Assembly: GCA_023411715.1 (NCBI GenBank)
Contig: JAEYOM010000129.1
Span: 1-58,271, forward strand
DNA: 58,271 bases
DNA from: Bacillota bacterium
Lineage (GTDB): Bacteria > Bacillota > Clostridia > Acetivibrionales > DTU013
Direction: 5' to 3'
The position numbers and the translations under genes are program-made. The notes beneath the pieces were generated by a model, which was not told the origin of the DNA, did not search any database, and was given only the letters and a program-made list of their open reading frames with translations. Below, piece after piece: positions 7,916 to 15,510 of this stretch; position 1 is the stretch's first letter; every line of letters begins with the position of its first letter.

Positions 7916-10900
7916 ATGTCCGATCCACAAATATCCGTTCGGGATTTTGTACACCTGCACGTTCATACCGAATACAGCCTGCTCGACGGAGCCAACAGGA
8001 TACCGGCCCTGATAGAACGCGCCGTTGAGTTCGGCATGAAGAGCATGGCTATCACGGACCACGGTGTTATGTACGGAGTCATCGAATTTTACAAGACTGC
8101 AATAAAAAACGGCATTAAGCCCATACTTGGCTGCGAGGTCTATACGGCCAGGCGCACGCGCTTCGACAAACAGCCCGGGATCGACGCCGACCAGGGTCAC
8201 CTCGTGCTGCTGGCCAAAAACAACGACGGCTACAAAAACCTGATGAAGATTGTTTCCGCCGGCTTTACGGAAGGCTTTTACTATAAGCCGCGCATCGATA
8301 CGGATATACTCAGGCAATACTCCGACGGAATTATCGCGCTGAGCGCATGCCTTTCGGGAGATATACCCACAGCTATCCTTGAAGGCGATCATAAAAAGGC
8401 CAGGCAAAAAGCCTTGGAATTCAATGAGATATTCGGCCAGGGCAATTTCTACCTGGAGCTTCAGAGTAATGGCATGCAAGACCAGAATCTCGTTAATCAG
8501 AGTCTCATCAAACTATCAAAGGAAACGGGGATACCGCTCGTTGCGACAAATGACGCCCATTATCTCAGGCGCGAGGATTCGAAGGCCCACGAAGTCCTGC
8601 TCTGTATCCAGACAGGCAAGAAAATGACAGACGAAGACCGCATGAAGTTCAATTCGGACGAGCTTTATGTAAAATCGCAGGAGGAAATGGCCTCCGCATT
8701 CAGAAACATACCCGAAGCAGTGGAGAATACCGCCAGGATAGCGGATATGTGCAATGTAGAAATCGAATTCAACAAACTTCATCTGCCTGAATTCGCCGTT
8801 CCCGAGGGAAAGGATCCGTTCGATTATCTTCACAGCCTCTGTAACGAAGGCCTCCAACGGATATATGGGGATGACGCTTCAAAACCGGTATATACGGAAA
8901 GGCTTGAATACGAACTGCAGATCATCAGACAAATGGGCTACGTAGATTATTTCCTGATCGTCTGGGATTTCATCAAATATTCGAAGGACAACGGAATAAT
9001 GGTAGGTCCCGGCAGAGGTTCCGCAGCGGGCAGCCTTACGGCATATTGCCTTGGCATAACCAGCATTGACCCCATTAAATACAACCTGCTCTTCGAAAGA
9101 TTCCTGAATCCGGAAAGAGTTACCATGCCGGATATAGACATAGATTTCTGCTATGTGCGAAGGCCGGAGGTCATCGATTACGTAGTGCGCAAATACGGCG
9201 CGGATAGGGTGGCGCAGATAATCACCTTCGGAACTATGGCGGCACGCGCTGCCATAAGGGATGTCGGGAGGGCATTGGATATTCCTTACGGAGAAGTCGA
9301 TATTATTGCCAAAATGATACCGATGCAGCCCGGAATGAATATCAGCAAAGCTCTCGAGCTCAACCCCGAGCTTAAAATAAAATACGAGGATGATGTGAAA
9401 GCGGCGGAGCTGATCGATACCGCGCTACTGCTGGAGGGGATGCCACGCCATGCAAGCACGCATGCTGCGGGAGTTTTGATCTCAAAGGATCCTGTCACTG
9501 AATATGTTCCGCTGCAGAAAAACGACGAGAGTGTAACGACACAGTTCCCAATGGGGACGCTCGAGGAGCTCGGACTCTTGAAAATGGACTTTCTGGGCCT
9601 CAGGACTCTTACTGTCATACGAGACGCCAAGGATCTCATATTTAAAGACCATGGTATCAGGATTGATATGGACAAGCTTGACATGGATGATCCTGATGTA
9701 TACAAGATGATAGGCGAGGGCAGGACGACCGGCATATTCCAGCTCGAAAGCGCGGGTATGACGCAGTTCATGAAGGACCTGCAGCCATCCTCTCTCGAGG
9801 ACATCATAGCCGGAATTTCACTTTACAGGCCCGGACCGATGGATTCGATACCCAAATATATAAAGAACAAGAACAACCCCGGTGAAATAACCTACGAGCA
9901 TCCGATGCTGGAGGGCATACTTGACGTAACATACGGCTGCATGGTCTATCAGGAGCAGGTAATGCAGATAGTCCGAGAACTGGCTGGCTACTCCTACGGC
10001 CGTTCCGACCTGGTGAGGCGCGCCATGGCGAAGAAGAAGCATGACGTAATGCTCAAGGAGCGCGAGAATTTCATACACGGCATAGTCGACGAAAGCGGAA
10101 ATATAACGGTCAAAGGCGCAGTGAGAAACGGCGTGGATGAAAAAACCGCAAGCCGCATATTCGACCAGATGATCGATTTCGCAAGCTATGCATTCAACAA
10201 GTCCCACGCAGCCGCATATGCTATAGTAGCATATCAAACGGCATGGCTCAGGCATTACTATCCTGTGGAATTTATGGCGGCGACGCTGAACAGTTTCCTC
10301 GGCAGCGGCGAAAGGGTATCGCACTATGTTCACGAATGCAAACAGATGGGCATAGAAGTGCTGCCGCCCGACGTAAATGAAAGCGACGTAATGTTTACGG
10401 TCGTCAACGGTAAGATCAGATTTGGAATGGCTGCCGTAAAGAATGTCGGTGAAAACGCCGTAGGCGAACTGATAATGGATAGGATCGAGAAGGGATTGTT
10501 TAAAGGCTTCGGAGATTTCTGCGAAAGGATCGGGCCCAGAGATTTCAACAAGAGATGTGTCGAAAGCCTGATAAAATGCGGCGCTTTTGATTCCTTCGGC
10601 GTGTACAGGTCAAAATTGATGGCTGTCTATGAGAAGCTTCTGGAAGGCGCGCAGCAGAGCAGGAAAAGCAAGGTGGACGGACAGCTTTCGCTATTTGAGA
10701 TACCGGGCGATCTGAAGGACATTGCGCCGGAAGAAAGCTACCCCGAACTTAACGAGTTTACCCCAAGGATGCTCCTCGCCATGGAAAAGGAAATGCTCGG
10801 ACTGTACGTTTCCGGCCATCCGCTGCAGGAATTTGAGAAAGAGATAGAGGAGCAGGTCACTCTATACAGTTATGACCTCGGGGATACGTCTGCCGAAGGT

Positions 10901-11566
10901 ATGGATACCTCCGAAGGCGGTATGGCGCAAGGGGATAAAAACCTGGCGGACGGTATGCTTGTCACTGTTGGAGGAATTATTACCGAAAAGAAGACAAAGA
11001 CGACAAAAAGCAACAACCTGATGGCATTCATTACACTGGAGGACCTTTTCGGAAGCATGGAGATCATCGTTTTCCCGACCATACTTACAAGGTATTCGGC
11101 TCTGCTTGCCAATGAAAACGCCGTGTTCATAGACGGCAGGATAAGTATAAAGGAGGAAGAGCAGCCCAAGATCATATGCGATTCCGTCAGGCCCATCAGG
11201 AAAATGGAGTCTGTCACTGCGGATCCCGGCAGCAACGGAAGGGCTCAGCAGTATAAAAGGACGCCGCCGCAGTATGGCACGTCAAAGTATGACGGTAATC
11301 TGCAGGCTGACGGAAAGGAACGATCCGACAAAATATACGTCAAAACGGAAGAACCGTTAGACAGTGCTGTCATGAAGTCGACTGTATCACTCATCAAATA
11401 TTTCAGCGGCAATACTCCGATTTGTTTCTGCAGCCCAAATGACGTGGGAAATATTACCAAAACAAAAATGGAGGAATATCGTGTTGACTTGTGTGAAACA
11501 CTGCATAGGGAGCTGATCGAGCGATTTGGGGAAGAAAATGTGAAGATTGTAGCAAAGTATAGATAA
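7916..11566 (+). CDS. dnaE: DNA polymerase III subunit alpha, DnaE type
   Basis: The 1216-residue protein has the DnaE order. A PHP domain comes first (FVHLHVHTEYSLLDGANRI at residues 12-30). The palm follows with GPGRGSAAGSL near residue 363 and the metal-binding PDIDIDF near residue 406. Next are the thumb/fingers (LYRPGPMDSIPKYI), a helix-hairpin-helix region, and an OB-fold near residues 1020-1080 (VGGIITEKKTKTTKSNN). There is no internal exonuclease, unlike PolC. In low-GC Gram-positives DnaE extends primers, handing over to PolC, which is encoded at 50154. ATG 7916 follows GGAGG by 9 bases. About 80 bases separate it from mtrB. Confidence 0.96.
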   Translation: MSDPQISVRDFVHLHVHTEYSLLDGANRIPALIERAVEFGMKSMAITDHGVMYGVIEFYKTAIKNGIKPILGCEVYTARRTRFDKQPGIDADQGHLVLLAKNNDGYKNLMKIVSAGFTEGFYYKPRIDTDILRQYSDGIIALSACLSGDIPTAILEGDHKKARQKALEFNEIFGQGNFYLELQSNGMQDQNLVNQSLIKLSKETGIPLVATNDAHYLRREDSKAHEVLLCIQTGKKMTDEDRMKFNSDELYVKSQEEMASAFRNIPEAVENTARIADMCNVEIEFNKLHLPEFAVPEGKDPFDYLHSLCNEGLQRIYGDDASKPVYTERLEYELQIIRQMGYVDYFLIVWDFIKYSKDNGIMVGPGRGSAAGSLTAYCLGITSIDPIKYNLLFERFLNPERVTMPDIDIDFCYVRRPEVIDYVVRKYGADRVAQIITFGTMAARAAIRDVGRALDIPYGEVDIIAKMIPMQPGMNISKALELNPELKIKYEDDVKAAELIDTALLLEGMPRHASTHAAGVLISKDPVTEYVPLQKNDESVTTQFPMGTLEELGLLKMDFLGLRTLTVIRDAKDLIFKDHGIRIDMDKLDMDDPDVYKMIGEGRTTGIFQLESAGMTQFMKDLQPSSLEDIIAGISLYRPGPMDSIPKYIKNKNNPGEITYEHPMLEGILDVTYGCMVYQEQVMQIVRELAGYSYGRSDLVRRAMAKKKHDVMLKERENFIHGIVDESGNITVKGAVRNGVDEKTASRIFDQMIDFASYAFNKSHAAAYAIVAYQTAWLRHYYPVEFMAATLNSFLGSGERVSHYVHECKQMGIEVLPPDVNESDVMFTVVNGKIRFGMAAVKNVGENAVGELIMDRIEKGLFKGFGDFCERIGPRDFNKRCVESLIKCGAFDSFGVYRSKLMAVYEKLLEGAQQSRKSKVDGQLSLFEIPGDLKDIAPEESYPELNEFTPRMLLAMEKEMLGLYVSGHPLQEFEKEIEEQVTLYSYDLGDTSAEGMDTSEGGMAQGDKNLADGMLVTVGGIITEKKTKTTKSNNLMAFITLEDLFGSMEIIVFPTILTRYSALLANENAVFIDGRISIKEEEQPKIICDSVRPIRKMESVTADPGSNGRAQQYKRTPPQYGTSKYDGNLQADGKERSDKIYVKTEEPLDSAVMKSTVSLIKYFSGNTPICFCSPNDVGNITKTKMEEYRVDLCETLHRELIERFGEENVKIVAKYR

Positions 11567-11648
11567 ATAGAGGCTTTTAACCGTTTTAGGGACAAATTGT
11601 GTTGATTTTTCAGATGAAATAATATATAGTTATTGCGAGGTGGTTTGA

Positions 11649-11882
11649 TTGGATTGTGAGCTGGATAAGATACTCGGAGAATACGTAGTTATAAAGGCTG
11701 AAGAGAACGGAGTAAATGTTATTGGTCTTACCAGGGGAAAGGACACCAAGTTCCATCATACGGAAAAACTTGACAAGGGCGAGGTATTGCTGGCACAGTT
11801 CACGGAGAACACTTCTGCAATAAAGATCAGGGGAAAATCAAGAATACTAAGTCGCCACGGCGAAATATTATCCGGTGAATAG
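11649..11882 (+). CDS. mtrB: trp RNA-binding attenuation protein (TRAP)
   Basis: The 77-residue protein is recognisable as TRAP. The core EYVVIKAEENGVNVIGLTRG, then DTKFHHTEKLDKGEVLLAQF and TSAIKIRGK, matches the Bacillus protein closely. It keeps the Gly-Thr-rich loops that hold tryptophan and the Lys/Lys/Arg set that contacts GAG/UAG repeats. Known TRAP is an 11-mer ring that, with bound tryptophan, wraps trp leader RNA and causes termination or blocks translation. Start TTG 11649 follows GAGGTGG by 5 bases. It lies between dnaE and a DUF2007-like gene; no trp gene, anti-TRAP gene or NAG-repeat target was seen in this window. Confidence 0.92.
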   Translation: MDCELDKILGEYVVIKAEENGVNVIGLTRGKDTKFHHTEKLDKGEVLLAQFTENTSAIKIRGKSRILSRHGEILSGE

Positions 11883-11903
11883 TCCAAAAAGGGGCGTGTT
11901 AAA

Positions 11904-12101
11904 ATGTGGACAGTCGTATACATGGCTCAGAGTAAGGAGATAGCGACAGCGCTGCAGGAACTGCTTACTAAAGAAGGAATTCTTGTCAAGTTAAGACCGA
12001 TCAGTAAAAACCACGACAATAACGACAACTATTTTGAAGTACTGGTGCCGGAGGCCGAGGTAGAGGAAGCTCATAGCGTGATTATCGAAAAAGGCTACTG
12101 A
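11904..12101 (+). CDS. small DUF2007-like protein
   Basis: This 65-residue soluble protein (WTVVYMAQSKEIATALQELL ... YFEVLVPEAEVEEAHSVI) resembles the DUF2007 'putative signal transducing protein' group, small beta-alpha-beta proteins of unproven function. Similar Clostridial proteins are sometimes annotated as glutamate decarboxylase, which the size rules out. It begins 21 bases after mtrB, with GGGGCGTG as a weak ribosome site, so it is probably cotranscribed with mtrB. A terminator hairpin follows. The family assignment is from pattern only. Confidence 0.72.
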   Translation: MWTVVYMAQSKEIATALQELLTKEGILVKLRPISKNHDNNDNYFEVLVPEAEVEEAHSVIIEKGY

Positions 12102-12136
12102 TGAGATAAAATCATTTGAAAATACCGCAGGTTAAT

Positions 12137-12174
12137 CCCGTGCCCATTAAAAAAGCACGGGCTTAATATTTTTT
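12137..12174 (+). terminator. intrinsic terminator after the mtrB unit
   Basis: CCCGTGC (12137-12143) pairs perfectly with GCACGGG (12155-12161) around an A-rich loop, followed by CTTAATATTTTTT. Confidence 0.8.
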
Positions 12175-12198
12175 AGGATATAATTTGGAGAACAGACA

Positions 12199-12618
12199 AT
12201 GGTAGTATCAGATACGTATATTACAGTTAGATATGCAGAAACAGATCGGATGGGGGTCGTACATCACTCGAACTATGCAGTCTGGTTCGAGGCCGGAAGG
12301 ACGGATTACATAAGGAAGCTGGGACTGCCATATTCCAAAATAGAGGAAAGCGGGGCCATGCTGCCGCTTATCGAGCTGAACTGCAGGTTTAAAGGTTTTA
12401 CCAGATATGAGGATGAGATAATCATCAGGACAAATATCAAGGAATACACAGGCACAAGGCTGTTGTTCCACTATGAAATCGTTAAGGCGGGCAGCGACAA
12501 GGTGATAACTGAAGGTGAAACGATGCATTGCTGGACGGACAGTAAACTTAAGCCTGTCAATCTTAAAAAGTTCAGGCCTGAAATCTATGAGCTTATCGAA
12601 AAAGCAGCCCTGGAGTAA
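12199..12618 (+). CDS. acyl-CoA thioesterase, hotdog fold (YbgC/FadM family)
   Basis: The 139-residue protein shows the 4-hydroxybenzoyl-CoA thioesterase signature at residues 8-36: VRYAETDRMGVVHHSNYAVW followed by FEAGRTDYI. The Asp and the HHSNY segment form the active site in known members. These enzymes hydrolyse acyl-CoA or acyl-ACP thioesters in the cytosol; the acyl group preferred here cannot be told. Length is typical. ATG 12199 follows TTTGGAGAA. It lies alone between a terminator and a palindromic intergenic region, so it is probably monocistronic. Confidence 0.88.
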   Translation: MVVSDTYITVRYAETDRMGVVHHSNYAVWFEAGRTDYIRKLGLPYSKIEESGAMLPLIELNCRFKGFTRYEDEIIIRTNIKEYTGTRLLFHYEIVKAGSDKVITEGETMHCWTDSKLKPVNLKKFRPEIYELIEKAALE

Positions 12619-12654
12619 CAGCAGGTGAGTTTTTATTTTATTGACTACCGAGAC

Positions 12655-12735
12655 TGCTGTACAGCATAATACCGACAATTGATTTATCAATTACGGCTTA
12701 ATGGAGCTTATGTTCTGACGCAATAAGCTTTTATG
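12655..12735. repeat. palindrome cluster related to the one at 36242-36440
   Basis: TGCTGTACAGCA (12655-12666) is a perfect 12-bp palindrome. CAATTGAT/ATCAATTA (12676-12693) is a hairpin with a 2-base loop. It is followed by GCAATAAGCTT-type sequence also echoed at 36.4 kb (TATGTGCTGG..CAATAAT). The same two palindromes recur, in reverse order, at 36242-36294. Confidence 0.7.
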
Positions 12736-12818
12736 TGCCGGTGATTTTAATAAGCAGCATTGCAACATATAGTTTTTATATGGTAAACTATAGAATATTA
12801 CTACGCAGGTGGTGAGTT

Positions 12819-13382
12819 ATGAACTTCCCGAACATCCCGAACATTCTGACAATATTGCGTTTTGTACTTATCCCGGTATTTGCGGGTTGTCTCAGTACCC
12901 GTCATTATATAACTGCAGTTATTATTTTCCTTGCGGGCGGGCTTACCGACGTACTTGACGGATATATTGCCAGAAAATTCAATATGGTGACATCGTGGGG
13001 GAAAATAGCGGATCCCTTGGCGGATAAGCTTATGCAGCTTACAGCCATGGTGATTTTATCTATAGTTTTGAAGCTTGTTCCGATCGAGCTTATTGCGATC
13101 GTACTCGCGAAGGAAATCTTCATGGGCATCGGGGCATTGATCCTTTACAAGCAGTTCAATTATGTGGTATCGGCCAATTGGTATGGCAAAGTTACTACTG
13201 TGGTCTTTTACCTTGCTATCGTAATGATGCTGTTTAATGAGCCTTTCGGCCGGTGGACGGTTTTCGGGGTGCCTTTCAACCTTCTTTTCTTCATACTTGC
13301 GGTAATAATGGCGCTATTTGCATTTATCATGTACATCAGGGCCTACGCGAAGATAAGGCAGCAGAATGAAAACGAAGGATAG
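12819..13382 (+). CDS. pgsA: CDP-diacylglycerol-glycerol-3-phosphate 3-phosphatidyltransferase
   Basis: The 187-residue integral membrane protein carries the CDP-alcohol phosphatidyltransferase motif DGYIARKFN followed by GKIADPLADK, near residues 47-70 (form DG-x2-AR-x8-G-x3-D-x3-D). About four to six hydrophobic segments span the length. PgsA makes phosphatidylglycerophosphate, the first committed step to phosphatidylglycerol and cardiolipin. ATG 12819 follows AGGTGGTGAG. It begins a co-directional run with the DUF5685-like and J-domain genes. Other CDP-alcohol transferases share the motif, but the N-terminus (NFPNIPNILTILRFVLIPVF) is typical of PgsA. Confidence 0.93.
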   Translation: MNFPNIPNILTILRFVLIPVFAGCLSTRHYITAVIIFLAGGLTDVLDGYIARKFNMVTSWGKIADPLADKLMQLTAMVILSIVLKLVPIELIAIVLAKEIFMGIGALILYKQFNYVVSANWYGKVTTVVFYLAIVMMLFNEPFGRWTVFGVPFNLLFFILAVIMALFAFIMYIRAYAKIRQQNENEG

Positions 13383-13394
13383 CGGAAAGGTTAT

Positions 13395-14273
13395 ATGTTT
13401 GGGTATATAGTTCCGGAAAAGCCGGAGATGAAGATAAAAGAGTATGAGCTTTTCAGAGCTTACTACTGCGGTGTTTGCAGATCGATAGGCCAGAGGCACG
13501 GCCAGCTTCCAAGAATGTCGCTGAACTATGATTCGGCGTTTCTGGCGGTTTTACTGTCCGCTGTGGGCAATGAGCAGGTAAAAGCCCTAAGAAAGCGTTG
13601 TGTCGCACATCCTGTTGAGAAACGGCATATCGTCTTTGACAGCAGCATTGTTGACTACGCCTCAGACATTAACATATTACTGGCGTATTATAACCTGGAA
13701 GATAAAAAGCGGGATGACGGCAGTTTTGTTCCCAAGGCTGCCTTGCTGCTTTTGAGCAGGACATTTAAAAAGCTGAGGAAACAATATGCGAAAAAATGCT
13801 CCGTCATGGAGGAAAGGCTGAAAGACCTGATTCTGCTGGAAAAGGCGGAATGCGCTTCGATGGATAAGGCTGCAGAGCCGTTTGCGAAGCTTATGGAAGA
13901 AGTTACGGCATATGATGCGCTCTGTACCGACGAGAAGCATGAAAAGGCCCTGAGATGGATAGGTTACAACATGGGGAAATGGATATACCTTCTGGATGCA
14001 TATGACGATCTGGAAAAAGATATAAGCAGCGGAAGCTACAACCCTTTGATTTACCAGTATAAATACAGTCAGCAGGATATTGGCAAATTCAAACAGGATA
14101 TACGCGACAGGGTGGAATTCAACCTGACGTATTCGCTTAACGAAATATCCAGGGCGTTTGAATTGCTTGACCCGAAAATAAATAAAGGAATACTTGAGAA
14201 CATAATATATATGGGAATGCGCAGAAAAACAGAAAATATTCTTGGGATAGGGAGTTGTAATAAAGTTGAATAA
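13395..14273 (+). CDS. DUF5685-like protein of unknown function
   Basis: The 292-residue protein begins FGYIVPEKPEMKIKEYELFR and has a CxxC pair (YYCGVCRSIG) at about residue 30. This pattern fits the DUF5685 group of Clostridial proteins, whose function is unknown. It is mostly helical and soluble, with conserved-looking polar patches such as YNMGKWIYLLDAYDDLEKDI near residue 200. It starts 12 bases after pgsA and its last 8 bases overlap the J-domain gene, so the two are translationally coupled. A chaperone-assisted or membrane-lipid-linked role is only suggested by context. Confidence 0.75.
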   Translation: MFGYIVPEKPEMKIKEYELFRAYYCGVCRSIGQRHGQLPRMSLNYDSAFLAVLLSAVGNEQVKALRKRCVAHPVEKRHIVFDSSIVDYASDINILLAYYNLEDKKRDDGSFVPKAALLLLSRTFKKLRKQYAKKCSVMEERLKDLILLEKAECASMDKAAEPFAKLMEEVTAYDALCTDEKHEKALRWIGYNMGKWIYLLDAYDDLEKDISSGSYNPLIYQYKYSQQDIGKFKQDIRDRVEFNLTYSLNEISRAFELLDPKINKGILENIIYMGMRRKTENILGIGSCNKVE

Positions 14274-14886
14274 TCCGTATGAGGTTCTTGGAATAAAAGA
14301 AGGCGCAAACGAAGACGAAATAAAGAAAGCATACAGGGAACTGGTCAAGAAATATCATCCGGACCAGTATCAGGACAATCCCCTGTCAAAGCTGGCTGAA
14401 GAGAAACTGAGAGAGATCAACGAAGCGTACGACTATCTGATGAAGAATTCTGCGCCGAGACAGGAAACGACTTACAGCAGAAATACAGGCGGTAATAATT
14501 GGAATAGCCAGAGCGGCAATGACTTTCTCAACCAGGTGAAAAATCATATCAATACCGGAAATGTAAAGCTTGCTGAGGATATGCTCGACAGCAGCGGAAA
14601 CCGCAATGCACAGTGGTATTATCTGAAAGGCTTGATTTTTATGCGTAGGGGCTGGTATGATGAGGCCTATAACCACATCCAGAGAGCTGTGAATATGGAT
14701 CCGTCCAATTATGAATACAGAAGTGCTCTCAACAGAATGAACACTTCAAACAATGCATACAGGACAAATTCATTCAACAGGGGTTACAGCAGGCAAAACC
14801 CCGATCTCTGCTCGATCTGCCAGTGCCTGTGGTGTTCGGATTGCTGCTGTGAAATGTCGGGCGGCGATTTGATAAGCTGCTGTTGA
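14266..14886 (+). CDS. J-domain protein with Cys-rich C-terminus
   Basis: The 206-residue protein starts with a J domain (residues 1-63: NPYEVLGIKEGANEDEIKKA, HPD motif in KKYHPDQYQ, REINEAYDYL). A Ser/Asn-rich linker follows, then a TPR-like helical pair (residues 92-150: KLAEDMLDSSGNRNAQWYYL, EAYNHIQRAVNMDPSNYEY). The C-terminus has many cysteines (CSICQCLWCSDCCCEMSGGD). It lacks the zinc-finger and substrate domains of true DnaJ, so it probably recruits DnaK to a specialised client. Start TTG 14266, overlapping the upstream gene by 8 bases. The Cys tail may bind metal or sit at the membrane after acylation; neither can be shown here. Confidence 0.85.
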   Translation: MNNPYEVLGIKEGANEDEIKKAYRELVKKYHPDQYQDNPLSKLAEEKLREINEAYDYLMKNSAPRQETTYSRNTGGNNWNSQSGNDFLNQVKNHINTGNVKLAEDMLDSSGNRNAQWYYLKGLIFMRRGWYDEAYNHIQRAVNMDPSNYEYRSALNRMNTSNNAYRTNSFNRGYSRQNPDLCSICQCLWCSDCCCEMSGGDLISCC

Positions 14887-14903
14887 CGCCTTGGAGGACA
14901 TTC

Positions 14904-15428
14904 ATGAGTGAACGTTCCGGAAAAACTAAAAAAATAGCACTCAACGGAATATTGGGAGCAGTTGCCGTAATATGCCTGCTGCTGGCGGTCCTCATGCCGA
15001 CGGGCAGGATCTCGTTTTACGCATTGAGCTCCTTTTTTGTTGCGGTTTCGATAATAGAAAGCGGAGCTAGGGCAGGCTGGCTGTTTTATGTCGCCACGAG
15101 CCTTCTGGCTTTGATTATCGTACCCGATAAGCTGGGGATTGTTCCATATGCCATTTTTTTCGGATTGTACGGTATAATTAAATTTTACATTGAAAAACTT
15201 GACCGCATAGTATTAGAATATATCCTGAAATTCGCATTTTTCAATGTGTGTATGGGTATTGCGATCTGGGCTGTAAGAGACCTGTTAGGTTTCGCTGTTT
15301 CGTCGAAGCTGCCATGGTGGCTCCTTATAATTGCACTCGAGATCGTGTTTTTCGTATACGATTACGTCTATACGTTATTTGTAGGGTATTACAGGGATAA
15401 GCTGCGGCCGAAGCTGAAGCTGGTCTAG
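14904..15428 (+). CDS. multi-pass membrane protein of unknown function
   Basis: I do not recognise a family with certainty. The 174-residue protein has about five hydrophobic segments (around residues 14-32, 37-52, 55-78, 82-95 and 105-165), small loops and a basic C-terminal tail (RDKLRPKLKLV). A short basic N-terminus (SERSGKTKKIALNG) suggests an inside orientation. ATG 14904 follows TTGGAGGACATTC; an earlier TTG at 14883 lies before that ribosome site and is unlikely. The layout of glycine-rich helices is reminiscent of small substrate-binding membrane components, but there is no solid motif. It follows the J-domain gene directly and may share its transcript. Confidence 0.75.
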   Translation: MSERSGKTKKIALNGILGAVAVICLLLAVLMPTGRISFYALSSFFVAVSIIESGARAGWLFYVATSLLALIIVPDKLGIVPYAIFFGLYGIIKFYIEKLDRIVLEYILKFAFFNVCMGIAIWAVRDLLGFAVSSKLPWWLLIIALEIVFFVYDYVYTLFVGYYRDKLRPKLKLV

Positions 15429-15510
15429 GTCATATAACCGGATCGGGGTGATGCGGCCGGGAAAGCACAGGTTATAGTTCGATACCCTTCAGGAAGGCAG
15501 CTGATATTTT

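Noticed and set aside
11567..11660. TRAP binding site upstream of its own gene
   Set aside because: Only two or three scattered TAG/GAG triplets occur and they are not spaced by 2-3 bases in a run.
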